Shown here in pieces: positions 54,366 through 63,918 of a stretch of 64,000 bases of DNA. The notes beneath the pieces were generated by a model. It was given only the letters and a program-made list of their open reading frames with translations, was not told the origin of the DNA and made no database searches. The stretch is from Brevundimonas sp. SGAir0440 (lineage in GTDB: Bacteria > Pseudomonadota > Alphaproteobacteria > Caulobacterales > Caulobacteraceae): the NCBI RefSeq assembly GCF_005484585.1, contig NZ_CP039435.1, positions 1,426,001 through 1,490,000 on the forward strand, in the 5' to 3' direction. Each line of letters opens with the position of its first letter. Position 1 is the first letter of the stretch. The translations under genes were made by a program, and so were the position numbers.

Positions 54366-55700
54366 ATGTCCGTCAAGGTTCGTTTCGCCCCGTCGCCCAC
54401 GGGTAAGCTGCACGTCGGCAATGTCCGCACCGCCTTGGTGAATTGGATGTTCGCAAAGGGGCAGGGCGGATCGTTCGTCCTGCGCATCGACGATACCGAC
54501 CTGGCGCGCTCCACGCCCGAGTTCGAACAGGGGATCGAAGACGACCTGACCTGGCTGGGGATGCCGTGGGACGAGCGTTATAATCAGTCAAAACGGTTCG
54601 ATCGCTACGAAGAAGCGGCCGCCAGACTGAAGGCGTCCGGGCGGCTTTATCCCGCCTATGAGACCGCCGACGAGCTGGACCGTCGTCGCAAGGTGCAACT
54701 GTCGCGCGGCCTGCCGCCGATCTATGACCGCGCGGCGCTGGAACTGACCGAAGAGCAGAAGGCTGCTTACGAGGCCGAAGGGCGTCGTCCCCATTGGCGC
54801 TTCAAACTGGACGGCAAGCGCGTGGCCTGGGAAGATCTGGCGCGCGGTCATGCGGAGGTGGACACCGCCTCGATGTCGGACCCGGTGCTGATCCGCGAGG
54901 ACGGCCTGTTCCTCTACACCCTGCCGTCGGTGGTCGACGACATCGACATGGCGATCACCCACATCATCCGTGGCGAGGATCACGTCACCAACACCGGGGC
55001 GCAGATCGAAATCTTCGAAGCGCTGGGCGCGACGGTTCCGGGCTTTGCACACATGCCATTGCTGGTCGGCGCCGACGGCGCGGCCCTGTCCAAGCGTCTG
55101 GGATCGCTGTCGATCAGCGACATGCGCGACCAAGGCTATGAGCCGATCGCAATCACCAGCCACCTCGGCCGGATCGGGACCTCCGATCCGCTGGAAGTCG
55201 GCGCCTCGGTCGAGGCTCTGGGTCAGAGCTTCGCCTTCTCCAAGATGGGCCGTTCGCCGGCGCGCTACGATACGGCGGATTTGGACCGGCTGAACGCCCA
55301 GGCGCTGCACGTCATGGACTATGCGACGGCGCAGCCGCGTCTTCAGGCTCTCGGCGCCGATCTGGGCGAAGCCTTCTGGAATACGGTGCGGGGCAATCTG
55401 ACGAAGTTCGCCGACGTTGCGGACATGGCGCAGATCGTCCGTGGTCCGATCCAACCTGTTATCGAAGATGCGACCTTCATCGAAACGGCGCTGCGTCTGC
55501 TGCCGGAAGTGATCGACGAGAACGCCTGGTCGGCGTGGACCTCGGCCGTCAAGGCCGAGACGGGCGCGAAGGGCAAGGCGCTGTTCATGCCGCTGCGTCT
55601 GGCGCTGACGGGGCAGCAGCACGGGCCGGACATGGCGGCCATGGCGCCGCTGATCGGTCGCGAAACCATCCAGCGGCGTCTGAGAGGCGAGGCGGCCTAA
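54366..55700 (+). CDS. gltX: Glutamyl-tRNA synthetase
   Basis: A 444-residue class I synthetase. Seen: the HIGH-type motif in FAPSPTGKLHVGNVRTALVNW near residue 8, IDDTDLARS, and the KMSKS-type ALSKRLGS near residue 240. This is the shorter GluRS form; alphaproteobacteria often have two GluRS genes, and which tRNA this one charges is not clear. Confidence 0.93.
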   Translation: MSVKVRFAPSPTGKLHVGNVRTALVNWMFAKGQGGSFVLRIDDTDLARSTPEFEQGIEDDLTWLGMPWDERYNQSKRFDRYEEAAARLKASGRLYPAYETADELDRRRKVQLSRGLPPIYDRAALELTEEQKAAYEAEGRRPHWRFKLDGKRVAWEDLARGHAEVDTASMSDPVLIREDGLFLYTLPSVVDDIDMAITHIIRGEDHVTNTGAQIEIFEALGATVPGFAHMPLLVGADGAALSKRLGSLSISDMRDQGYEPIAITSHLGRIGTSDPLEVGASVEALGQSFAFSKMGRSPARYDTADLDRLNAQALHVMDYATAQPRLQALGADLGEAFWNTVRGNLTKFADVADMAQIVRGPIQPVIEDATFIETALRLLPEVIDENAWSAWTSAVKAETGAKGKALFMPLRLALTGQQHGPDMAAMAPLIGRETIQRRLRGEAA

Positions 55701-55715
55701 GCCGCCTTACGCAGT

Positions 55716-56009
55716 CTAGGCGTTGCAGACAGCCAGTTCGTCGGCGCTCAGGGCGACGCCCTTGTACGAGAAGGCGGTCACGGGACCGAACTTCTGAACC
55801 ACGCGACGGCAGGCGCGCGTCGCGGGCTGTTCCGTGCCGCCAGCGGCGGTGCAGGTCGCGCCTTCGCAGGACCAACGTGCGCCGTCGATGATGGTGGCGC
55901 GTGCGGGCGCCTTGGCGGCGTCGGCCAGCGTCAGGCTGGTGGCGGCGGGGGCTTGGGCGACCGCAGGGGCGGCGGCGAACAGGGCGGCGGCGATCAGCAG
56001 AGCGCGCAT
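55716..56009 (-). CDS. Small secreted protein with paired cysteines
   Basis: A 97-residue protein with a signal peptide (to about AVAQA, residue 20). A small domain follows with WSCEGATCTA, RACRRVVQKFGPVTAFSYKGVALSADELAVCN. Four Cys (WSCEGATC, RAC, AVC) may form two disulphides. It resembles the small exported CC_3452-type family I recall from Caulobacter. Function unknown. Confidence 0.7.
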   Translation of the reverse strand: MRALLIAAALFAAAPAVAQAPAATSLTLADAAKAPARATIIDGARWSCEGATCTAAGGTEQPATRACRRVVQKFGPVTAFSYKGVALSADELAVCNA

Positions 56010-56114
56010 TGAAAACTCTCCGAAATGAAGAACGGCGTCATGCCGCTGCGCTCCCTTGTCAGTTTTCGATAAAAACTGTCAAGATGCGCGCAGCGGATTA
56101 TGAGCGATGATCAC

Positions 56115-56720
56115 TTATCGATGATCATGTTTCAATTGCGGCGCATCGCCGCCGGCCTGAACCTGCGCCATCGCCTCTTCGACGGTTTCGGCGACGGTCC
56201 AGGCGTCCAGGAACGACGGCGGCGTCATTCCTTCTGCGACGCTGTGCTTCATCAGGTCGAAGAAGCCGTTCCAGAAGCCGTTCAGATTCAAAAAAACGAC
56301 CGGCTTGTGGTGCAGGTCCAGCCGCTTCCAGGACAGCAACTCCACGACCTCTTCCAAGGTGCCGATGCCGCCGGGCGCGACCACGAAGGCGTCGGACTGG
56401 TCGTACATCAGTTGTTTGCGTTCGTGCATCGAAGTGACGACGACGGTCTCGACCTCGTCGAACAGCCGTTCGCGGCTGCGCAGGAAGGCCGGCATGATGC
56501 CGACGACCCGGCCGCCCGCCTCGTGCGCGCCGCGCGCGGAGGCTCCCATCAGACCCACGCCGCCGCCGCCATAGACCAGCCGCCAGCCGGCCTCTGCCGC
56601 GACCTTGCCGAAGGCGTAGGCCGCCTCGGTATAGGTGGGATCGGCGGTCTCGGAGGCGCCGCAGAACAGGCAGACGGAAGAGCCGTCGAACGGCAGGAAC
56701 GAAACGGGGGGCAGGGACAT
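56115..56720 (-). CDS. LOG-family protein (cytokinin phosphoribohydrolase type)
   Basis: A 201-residue protein. Seen: SVCLFCGASETADPTYTEAAYAFG, LVYGGGGVGLMGASARGAHEAGGRVVGIMP, MHERKQLMYDQSDAFVVAPGGIGTLEEVVELLSWKRLDLH (the PGGxGTxxE motif). LOG-type enzymes hydrolyse N6-modified AMP or similar nucleotides to release the base. Start MSLPPVSFLP at 56720. Confidence 0.92.
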   Translation of the reverse strand: MSLPPVSFLPFDGSSVCLFCGASETADPTYTEAAYAFGKVAAEAGWRLVYGGGGVGLMGASARGAHEAGGRVVGIMPAFLRSRERLFDEVETVVVTSMHERKQLMYDQSDAFVVAPGGIGTLEEVVELLSWKRLDLHHKPVVFLNLNGFWNGFFDLMKHSVAEGMTPPSFLDAWTVAETVEEAMAQVQAGGDAPQLKHDHR

Positions 56721-56831
56721 GGAGCCTCGAAGAAAACGAATAGGCGGCCTGGCCATGGCCAAACCGACGGCGCTCAAGCTAACACAGGCTCAAGCCGCTG
56801 GGTCGCCAGTCCTATATCGTAGAGGCGCAGG

Positions 56832-57554
56832 ATGAAACGTCGGATGATGGTCGCGTGTGTCGCGGTCCTGGCTGCCGCAGCCTGCTCCGATCAGCAGGGC
56901 GGAGTGGCGGGGCCGACGGGGGCCGACGAGGCCTCGCCCTGGGTTCGCCCGCCCCAGATCGATGGCGTGACGCGCGACGGCGGCGTCCTGGTGCTGCGCG
57001 GCGGGGCGGGGCCCAATGCGCGCGTCGTGCTGCGTGCGCCGGACGCTGCGGCCGTGGCGACGACGGCGGACGGCGCGGGGCGATTCGAACTGCGACTGCC
57101 GCCATTGAGCGGCGATGTGCGCTTTACGCCCGAGGTGCAGGTGGGTGAGGACGCCGCTGTCTCGCCCGAGACCCTGGTGGTGATCCAGGGCGGGGCCGGT
57201 CCCGTCGTCCTGATTGCCGCAGGTCAGCCAACGGTTCGCCTCGATGGCGGTGATGGGCTGGATGCAGTGGATTCGGACGGCGCTACTTTGATGGCGTCTG
57301 GTCGAACAAATGGGGCGGCTCCCTCGGTCAATATCAACGGCGCAGATATGTCGCCGACGGCGATCGGGCGCGGCCGCTGGCGGGCGGTCATCGGACAGTC
57401 GGGGCCGGCGACGATCACGGTGAATGGCAAGCGCTTCGACTATCCGGGCGCGGGCGCGGCCGAGAGCTTCGTCGTCGAACGGGCGGGGGCGGGCTGGCGG
57501 ATCACTTGGCCTGTCGATCCAGCGGGGCGACAGACGGCCTGGCTGCCGGACTGA
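56832..57554 (+). CDS. Lipoprotein, function unknown
   Basis: A 240-residue protein with a basic start, a hydrophobic helix and lipobox AAAC (Cys18). The body has beta-rich repeats with Gly and Val (GGVLVLRGGAGPNARVVLRAPDAAAVATTADGAGRFELRLPPL), suggesting an Ig-like or carboxypeptidase-regulatory-like domain. No family is named. Followed by a terminator. Confidence 0.65.
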   Translation: MKRRMMVACVAVLAAAACSDQQGGVAGPTGADEASPWVRPPQIDGVTRDGGVLVLRGGAGPNARVVLRAPDAAAVATTADGAGRFELRLPPLSGDVRFTPEVQVGEDAAVSPETLVVIQGGAGPVVLIAAGQPTVRLDGGDGLDAVDSDGATLMASGRTNGAAPSVNINGADMSPTAIGRGRWRAVIGQSGPATITVNGKRFDYPGAGAAESFVVERAGAGWRITWPVDPAGRQTAWLPD

Positions 57555-57632
57555 AGGCGTTTAACGATCTGGAAACCATTTCGGTTAAGGAATGGGTCGT
57601 CCTCAGGGACACCATCACCGAACCTGCTTGCA

Positions 57633-57662
57633 GCCCGGCGCCCCCGCCGGGCTTCTTTTTTC
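57633..57662 (+). terminator. Intrinsic terminator downstream of the lipoprotein gene
   Basis: GCCCGGC / GCCGGGC with a six-base loop, followed by TTCTTTTTT. It lies 78 bases after the lipoprotein stop, leaving room for a short 3' UTR or small RNA. Confidence 0.85.
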
Positions 57663-57671
57663 GCCCGTCGA

Positions 57672-58013
57672 TCAGCCCTTTCCCGGCGTGTCTTCGGTGC
57701 CCTCGGTGCGATCGCGGAACAGGGCGGCGCGGGCGAGTAGGATAAGGGTGACCGGCGTCGTGACCGTCAGGAAAAGGCCGATCAGGATTTCGCGGGGCAT
57801 GAAACGCCGCTCGACGGTCGTGAACCAGACGATCGAAGCCAGCAGCACCAGCGCCATGCCCAGCGTGGCCCCAAGCGTCGGGGCGTGGACGCGCTCATAG
57901 AAGGTCTTCAGCCGAACCAGCCCAACCGCGCCCAGTAGCGAAAGGGCTGAGCCGATGACGGCCAGGGCGACGACTATGATGGCAGCCCATGCGGGGACGT
58001 CAGCTTGGGTCAT
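57672..58013 (-). CDS. mnhG: Mrp/Mnh antiporter subunit G
   Basis: A 113-residue subunit with three hydrophobic helices; seen: AVIGSALSLLGAVGLVRLKTFYERVHAPTLGATLGMALVLLAS. Last gene of the mnhAB-C-D-E-F-G operon; its ATG overlaps the mnhF stop by four bases. The complex exchanges Na+ or K+ for protons at the inner membrane. Confidence 0.93.
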   Translation of the reverse strand: MTQADVPAWAAIIVVALAVIGSALSLLGAVGLVRLKTFYERVHAPTLGATLGMALVLLASIVWFTTVERRFMPREILIGLFLTVTTPVTLILLARAALFRDRTEGTEDTPGKG

Positions 58014-58291
58014 TCAATCACCTCGCCGCGCATCAGGAACTTGGCCAGGGCCACGGTGGCGGCGAAGCCCAACATGCCGATCACAAGGGCGGCCTCGAAA
58101 TAAAGCTGGCTGTTGGTGCGGATGCCGAACACCACCACCAGCAGCATGCCGTTCAGATAAAGGGTGTCCATGCCCAGGACGCGATCCTGGGCGCGCGGAC
58201 CGTGAATCATCCGCCATGCCGCCAGGCCCATGGCGCAGATCAGCATCAGTTGGGCCAGACCCAGGCCCCAGGTCAACACCGCCGCCGTCAT
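58010..58291 (-). CDS. mnhF: Mrp/Mnh antiporter subunit F
   Basis: A 93-residue subunit with three helices; seen: GPRAQDRVLGMDTLYLNGMLLVVVFG with the conserved Arg and Asp region of MnhF. Overlaps mnhE by four bases. Confidence 0.93.
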   Translation of the reverse strand: MTAAVLTWGLGLAQLMLICAMGLAAWRMIHGPRAQDRVLGMDTLYLNGMLLVVVFGIRTNSQLYFEAALVIGMLGFAATVALAKFLMRGEVIE

Positions 58292-58776
58292 TCGAAAATC
58301 TCCATCAGCCGGCGTTCGTAGCGATCCTTGATCAGCCGCACCCAGGTCTCTTCGTCCACCAGATCCAGCACGTGCAGCAGCAGACGGCCGGTGGCGGCTT
58401 CATACTCGACCCACAGGGTGCCGGGCGTCGAGGTGATGATTATGGCCAGGACCGCCAGGCCATACCGGTCGCGCAGGTCCAGCGGAATATGGATGAAGCC
58501 GGATGTGCGCTCATGCCGTCGCCGCCCCAGAATGATGTGCGACACCGCCCAGTTGGAGCGCACGATGTCGCCGACGACGTCGATGGCGAGGCGCACTATG
58601 GCCATCGGTGACTTCACCCGCACGCGATCAACGCCCAACGCCAGCATGATGATCGGCGCCAGCAGGGCCAGCAGCACCGCGAGCGCCAGGGACGGCGGCG
58701 CGACCGAGGCGCTGAGCAGAATCGAGGCGACGAACAGGCCTAGTGAAAGGATGGGGTAGGGGAGGATCCGTCTCAT
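58288..58776 (-). CDS. mnhE: Mrp/Mnh antiporter subunit E
   Basis: A 162-residue subunit: N-terminal membrane helices (about 5-50), then a cytoplasmic domain with VRSNWAVSHIILGRR, ITSTPGTLWVEYEAATGRLLLHVLD, the MnhE signature. Overlaps mnhD by four bases. Confidence 0.93.
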   Translation of the reverse strand: MRRILPYPILSLGLFVASILLSASVAPPSLALAVLLALLAPIIMLALGVDRVRVKSPMAIVRLAIDVVGDIVRSNWAVSHIILGRRRHERTSGFIHIPLDLRDRYGLAVLAIIITSTPGTLWVEYEAATGRLLLHVLDLVDEETWVRLIKDRYERRLMEIFE

Positions 58777-60368
58777 CGCCCGCCCCCGCCCAGCACCGCG
58801 TGGATGTAGCCTTGCGGTTCAGCCAGCCAGGCCGCGGTGTGGTCGGTGTAGATCAACGCGGGGCCAGCGAAGATGGCCAGAAACACGCAGGCGCCGAGCA
58901 GGGCTGCGACCGCCGTCAGCTCGGCCGCACCCACGACGAACGCCGGCGCATCCTCGTCGCGCGTCCAGATCGCGCCGACACCGAGACGCGTCAAGCCGAT
59001 CAAGGCGCCGAGGCTGGACACGGAAAGCACGGAGACCAACGTCCAGGCCGCCGCATCGCCAACGCCGACCAAGGCGCTGATCATAGACAGTTTTCCGACG
59101 AAGCCGGCCAAGGGCGGCAGACCGGCGACCATCAGGGTGCAGATCAGAAAGGCCCCGCCCAGGGCCGCGACGGCCGCCGGAATGACCAGGCCTGGCTCAT
59201 TGCGCTCTTCGTCGTCGAACGGATCACGATACTCGTCATCGAAAACAGCGCGCGCCTCGCCGACGTCGGTCTCGCGTCCGCGCTGGAGGATCTCAGCCAG
59301 CAAGAACAGGGCTGCGCAGGCCAGGGTGGAGCCGATCAAGTAAAAGAGCGCGCCGCTGAGGGTCGCCGCATCGCCGACGCCCAGGCTGGCCAGAACGGTG
59401 CCAGACGAGATCATCACGCCGAACCCGGCGGCGCGCGACAGATCGCGAGAGGCGATCAGGCCGAATGTGCCGAACGCTATGGTCGCCAGTCCGCCGACGA
59501 ACAGCCAGGTCAGGCCAAATCCGGCGGAGGCGCCCGCGTCGGCGCCGAACAGCAGCAGACTGAGGCGGATGACGACATAGACCCCGACCTTGGACAGGAT
59601 GGCGAAGACCGCTGCCGCCGGCGCGGTGGCCGCCGAATAGGTCGGCGTCAGCCAGAAGCCCAAAGGCCACATGGCGCACTTGATCAGGAAGGCCGTGCCG
59701 AGCACCGCCGCTCCGATATGAAACAGTCCCAGGTCATCCGCTGAGACGGTCGCAACCCGTGTCGCAACATCCGCCATGTTCAGCGTGCCGGTCACCCCGT
59801 AGATCAGGCTGACGCCGATCAGGAACAGCAAGGACGCGGTCAGATTGACGGCGATATAGATCACGCCCGCCCGCACCCGCGCCTCGCCCGACCCATGCAG
59901 GGCCAGTCCGTATGAGGCGGCCAGCATAATTTCGAAAAAGACGAACAGGTTGAACAGGTCGCCGGTCAGCAGGGCGCCGTTCACGCCCATGATCAGTAGC
60001 AGGAACAGGGCGTGGAAGCGCGGTCCCGCCCGGTCCCATCGCGCCAGGGCGAAGATCAGGGCGCATCCGCCCAGAACGCTGGTCAGCGCCACCATCATCG
60101 TCGACAGCCGGTCGGCCACCAGGACAATGCCGTAGGGCGCAGCCCACGATCCGAGGCGATAGACGCGGGCAGTATCGCCGCCGCCCACGGCGCCGTTTGC
60201 GCTCTCGTGCAGCAGAACCAGGGCCATGACCAGGATGGCGGCCATTGCGCTCAAGCTGAGCGCCGCCTTCAGCGTTCGACGACGCTCGTCCAGCAGCAGC
60301 ATGGCGGCGGCGATGATCATCGGCAGGACGATGGGGCCGATGATCAGATGGGCGTCCCAGTCGATCAT
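58773..60368 (-). CDS. mnhD: Mrp/Mnh antiporter subunit D
   Basis: A 531-residue NuoN/NuoM-like subunit with about 14 membrane helices. Seen: FFEIMLAASYGLALHGS, FLIKCAMWPLGFWLTPTYSAATAPAAAVFAILSKVGVYVVIRL with the conserved Lys residues of proton-pumping homologues. Overlaps mnhC by four bases. The C-terminus is a little longer than usual. Confidence 0.94.
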   Translation of the reverse strand: MIDWDAHLIIGPIVLPMIIAAAMLLLDERRRTLKAALSLSAMAAILVMALVLLHESANGAVGGGDTARVYRLGSWAAPYGIVLVADRLSTMMVALTSVLGGCALIFALARWDRAGPRFHALFLLLIMGVNGALLTGDLFNLFVFFEIMLAASYGLALHGSGEARVRAGVIYIAVNLTASLLFLIGVSLIYGVTGTLNMADVATRVATVSADDLGLFHIGAAVLGTAFLIKCAMWPLGFWLTPTYSAATAPAAAVFAILSKVGVYVVIRLSLLLFGADAGASAGFGLTWLFVGGLATIAFGTFGLIASRDLSRAAGFGVMISSGTVLASLGVGDAATLSGALFYLIGSTLACAALFLLAEILQRGRETDVGEARAVFDDEYRDPFDDEERNEPGLVIPAAVAALGGAFLICTLMVAGLPPLAGFVGKLSMISALVGVGDAAAWTLVSVLSVSSLGALIGLTRLGVGAIWTRDEDAPAFVVGAAELTAVAALLGACVFLAIFAGPALIYTDHTAAWLAEPQGYIHAVLGGGGR

Positions 60369-60709
60369 GCGTCCGGCTCCTTGCCATCGACATGGTCGCT
60401 GCCGGTGATGCCGCGCGCCGCCAAAATGACGACCAGGAACAGCGCCGTCAGGGCGAAGCTGATGACGATCGCGGTGAGGACTAGCGCCTGCGGCGTCGGG
60501 TCGGTGTAGCGCGCGGGATCGGAGACCTCGCCCGCCAGCACGGGCGGCGCGCCCGACCTCAGCCGCCCCATCGCGAAGATGAAGATGTTGACCGCATAGG
60601 ACAGCAACGACAGCCCCATGATCACCTGGAAGGTGCGCGGGCGCAGCAGCAGCCAGACCCCCGAGGCCGACAACACGCCGATGGCGAGCGCGAGAACCAG
60701 CTCCATCAT
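60365..60709 (-). CDS. mnhC: Mrp/Mnh antiporter subunit C
   Basis: A 114-residue NuoK-like subunit with three helices. Seen: IMGLSLLSYAVNIFIFAMGRL, DPTPQALVLTAIVISFALTALFLVVIL. ATG at 60709 overlaps the mnhA stop (ATGA). Confidence 0.94.
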   Translation of the reverse strand: MMELVLALAIGVLSASGVWLLLRPRTFQVIMGLSLLSYAVNIFIFAMGRLRSGAPPVLAGEVSDPARYTDPTPQALVLTAIVISFALTALFLVVILAARGITGSDHVDGKEPDA

Positions 60710-63624
60710 GACGGCTCTCCTTCTTCGGCGTCTCTTTGCTTGGGTTTGCGCAGCGACTGGTGCGCCAGGGCGACGAGGGTCAGGACCGTGGCGCCGACGA
60801 CCAGAACGACCACGCCCAGGTCGAACAGCACGGCGCTGGCCAGGGGCACGCGGCCCAGGATCGGCAGGTCGGCATACTGGAACCAGGAGGTCAGGAAGGG
60901 ATAGCCGAACAGCCACGATCCGATCCCGCTGAGGGCGGCGATCACCAGGCCGACTCCGATCCAGACGATGGGCCGGATCGCCAGCCGCTCTTCGACCCAG
61001 CGGGCGCCCGATGCCATATATTGCAGGACGAAGGCGATCGACAGGGCGACGCCCGCCGCGAAACCCCCGCCCGGCAGGTCATGCCCGCGCAGGAACAGGT
61101 GAACGGCGAGCAAGATGATGAAGGGGAAGATCCAGCGCATCACCACGCGAGGGATCAGCATGGTCTCCTTCAGCGTGTCGCCCTCCGATCGCGTCTCATG
61201 ATTGCGGTCGGAGGCGTCCTGCACGCTCTGCTGACTGGGATTGGACAGGGTATCGTCGGCGGGACGGAAGCGGCGCAGCAGGGCGAAGATCGTCAGACCG
61301 ACGATGCCCAGGACCGTGATCTCGCCGAAGGTGTCGAAGGCGCGGAAGTCGACCAGGATGACGTTGACGATGTTGCGCCCGCCCGCGTCCTTGTAGGCGT
61401 GCTCGACGAAGAAGCGCGAAATCCCCTCGATCGATGGACGCGTCATGACGGCGTAGGAAATGGCCGCCAGGGACGCGCCGACGGTGGCGGCGATGATCAG
61501 GTCGATACGGCGGCGGCGGCGAGACCGCTTTTCCATGGCCTGCGGCAGGCGAATGGTCTCCAGCCGTTTGGGCAGCCAGCGCAGACCTAGCAGCAGCAGG
61601 ACGGTGGTCACGACCTCGACCAGCAACTGGGTCACGGCCAGATCCGGCGCCGACAGCCAGACGAAGGACAGGCAGCTGGCCAGACCTGCGCCGCCCATCA
61701 GAACCACGGCCGCCAGCCGGTGATACTTCGCCTGCCATGCCGCTGCGACTGCACAACTGGCGCCGACCAGCCAAAGACCTGTGAAGGCCCAGTTGGACGG
61801 GGTGAATGTCGGCATGATCGGGCGGATCACCAATCCCGCGCCGATCGCCGCCAGCCCGCCCGCCAGCAGGGCGACCAAGACGATGGCCCGCAGCTGTGGC
61901 TGTTGTCGTGTCGCGCCGAACAGGCGAACCATCGCCTCCGACCCCTTGAAAAGGCCGGTCATGGCTCGCTCGAACAACCAGCCGCCGTTCAGACGCTTCC
62001 AGCCCCACGGTCCGCCGCGCGGGTTGGCGTTGATGCGCTTGCCGAAGACGACGTAGAGGCCCACGCCGCCGGCGAGGGCTATAAGGCTCAGCACCAGCGG
62101 CAGGTTGAACCCGTGCCACAGAGCCAGGCTGTAATAGGGCAGGTCAAAGCCCAGCACCGAAACGGCGGCGCTCTTCAGGAATGGCCCCACCGTAACCGCC
62201 GGAAAGATGCCGACGACCAGGCACAGCGCGACCAGCACCTCGACGGGGCGACGCATCCAGGCGGGCGGCTCGTGCGGGATGCGATCCAGCTCTGTCGGCG
62301 CCGGGCCGAAGAAGGTCGCGTGGATGAAACGCAGGGAATACAGAACGCTGAAGGCGCTGGCCAAGGTGGCCAGGGCGGGCAGCAGCATGTTTAGGCCGTG
62401 CGTATGGGCGCTGGCCACCGCTTCGGCTAGGAACATTTCCTTTGACAGAAAGCCGTTCAACAGGGGCACGCCCGCCATCGCGGCTGCGGCCACCATGGCC
62501 AGGGTCGCCGTGAAGGGCATGAAGCGGAACAGACCGCTGAGCTTGCGCATATCTCGCGTGCCGGCCTCATGATCGATGATGCCGGCCGCCATGAAGAGCG
62601 ACGCCTTGAAGGTGGCGTGGTTCACCGTATGGAAGATGGCCGCGATACAGGCTAGCGGACTGCCCAGTCCCAACAGCAGCACGATCAGACCCAGATGGCT
62701 GATCGTCGAATAGGCCAGCAGCCCTTTGAGATCATGCTGGAAGATGGCGCACCAAGCGCCGAGCAGCAGCGTCGCCAAGCCCATCCCACCGACGATCAGA
62801 TACCAGCTCTCGGACCCGGCCAGGACGGGCCAGAAGCGGACCAGCAGGAAGACCCCAGCCTTCACCATGGTGGCGGAGTGCAGATAGGCGCTGACCGGCG
62901 TCGGCGCTGCCATGGCGCGGGGCAGCCAAAAGTGGAACGGAAACTGCGCGCTCTTGGTCATCGCGCCGAGCAGCAGCAGGATCAGCGCGGGCAGATACAG
63001 CGGGCTGGTCTGGATCGCCTCTCGCGACGCCAAGACGACATCGAGGTCATAGCTGCCGACGATCCGTCCGATCAGGATCATGCCGACCAGCAGGGCGATG
63101 CCGCCCGCGGCCGTCACCGTCAGCGCCATGCGCGACCCTTCGCGCGCGGCGGGGTTCTGGTGCCAATAGCCGATCAACAGGAAGGAAAAGAGGCTGGTTA
63201 GCTCCCAGAAGACCACCAGCTGGATCAGATTGCCCGACAGCACCACGCCCTGCATCGCGCCCATGAAGGCCAGCAGGAAGGAGAAGAACCGCGGGACCGG
63301 ATCCTTCGGCGACATGTAGTAGCGGGCATAGAGCACCACCAAGGCGCCGATCCCCAGGATCAGAGCGCTGAACAGCCACGACAGTCCGTCCAGTCGCAGC
63401 ACCAGACTGACGCCCAGCGACGGCAGCCACGGGATTTCATAGCGCAGCGTCTCCCCGTCCTGGAACATCGGCCATAGCGCGGCCAGACATCCCAGGCTGA
63501 CCAAGGCCACGACCCAGGAAAGGATGGCGGCCGAGGTGCGTGCGTGACGCGGCAAGCCGGACGCGACGATGGCGCCAAGAAACGGCAAGACCAGGATGAC
63601 GACAAGAAGGAAGCTGATGGACAT
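60706..63624 (-). CDS. mnhA: Mrp/Mnh antiporter subunit A fused with B
   Basis: A 972-residue protein. Residues about 1-750 are the NuoL-like MnhA part (FWELTSLFSFLLIGYWHQ, KSAQFPFHFWLPRAMAAPTPVSAYLHSATMVKAGVFLL with the conserved Lys and His). Residues about 770-972 are the MnhB part (AFDTFGEITVLGIVGLTIFALLRR, then LFLRGHDLPGGGFAAGVALSIAFVLQYMASG). The A-B fusion is the group 2 (Pha-like) form. First gene of the operon; start at 63624 (MSISFLLVV) rather than 63669. An inverted repeat GCCAAC/GTTGGC at 63665-63683 lies 41 bp upstream. Confidence 0.93.
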   Translation of the reverse strand: MSISFLLVVILVLPFLGAIVASGLPRHARTSAAILSWVVALVSLGCLAALWPMFQDGETLRYEIPWLPSLGVSLVLRLDGLSWLFSALILGIGALVVLYARYYMSPKDPVPRFFSFLLAFMGAMQGVVLSGNLIQLVVFWELTSLFSFLLIGYWHQNPAAREGSRMALTVTAAGGIALLVGMILIGRIVGSYDLDVVLASREAIQTSPLYLPALILLLLGAMTKSAQFPFHFWLPRAMAAPTPVSAYLHSATMVKAGVFLLVRFWPVLAGSESWYLIVGGMGLATLLLGAWCAIFQHDLKGLLAYSTISHLGLIVLLLGLGSPLACIAAIFHTVNHATFKASLFMAAGIIDHEAGTRDMRKLSGLFRFMPFTATLAMVAAAAMAGVPLLNGFLSKEMFLAEAVASAHTHGLNMLLPALATLASAFSVLYSLRFIHATFFGPAPTELDRIPHEPPAWMRRPVEVLVALCLVVGIFPAVTVGPFLKSAAVSVLGFDLPYYSLALWHGFNLPLVLSLIALAGGVGLYVVFGKRINANPRGGPWGWKRLNGGWLFERAMTGLFKGSEAMVRLFGATRQQPQLRAIVLVALLAGGLAAIGAGLVIRPIMPTFTPSNWAFTGLWLVGASCAVAAAWQAKYHRLAAVVLMGGAGLASCLSFVWLSAPDLAVTQLLVEVVTTVLLLLGLRWLPKRLETIRLPQAMEKRSRRRRRIDLIIAATVGASLAAISYAVMTRPSIEGISRFFVEHAYKDAGGRNIVNVILVDFRAFDTFGEITVLGIVGLTIFALLRRFRPADDTLSNPSQQSVQDASDRNHETRSEGDTLKETMLIPRVVMRWIFPFIILLAVHLFLRGHDLPGGGFAAGVALSIAFVLQYMASGARWVEERLAIRPIVWIGVGLVIAALSGIGSWLFGYPFLTSWFQYADLPILGRVPLASAVLFDLGVVVLVVGATVLTLVALAHQSLRKPKQRDAEEGEPS

Positions 63625-63843
63625 CGAGGCGGGGCGTCTCTCCTGAATCGCTAGGGGGCGCTTTGCCAACGCTCAAGGTTGGCCAAGGTTCGCTTTGATC
63701 TACGGACAGTAGCCGGGTGCGTCAAAGCGACACCAGAGCGCAGACCGCCGGCGCCCAATGGCCCGATCGCCGTACGAAACAGATCAGATAGTGAGGAAAG
63801 TTTTCGACCTAACGCCTTGTCTGGCCTCAGTCTTTACCCCGAG

Positions 63844-63918
63844 TGGCTCCGCAGGTAGGATTCGAACCTACGACCAGCCGATTAACAGTCGGCTGCTCTA
63901 CCACTGAGCTACTGCGGA
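63844..63918 (-). tRNA. tRNA-Asn (GTT anticodon)
   Basis: On the minus strand a 75-nt cloverleaf: acceptor TCCGCAG pairing with CTGCGGA, D arm with AGCTCAGTGGTAGAGC, anticodon loop CTGTTAA giving anticodon GTT, T arm GGTTCGAATCC, discriminator G and encoded CCA. The T-loop and D-loop are standard. About 82 bp remain to the window end, with nothing evident. Confidence 0.97.
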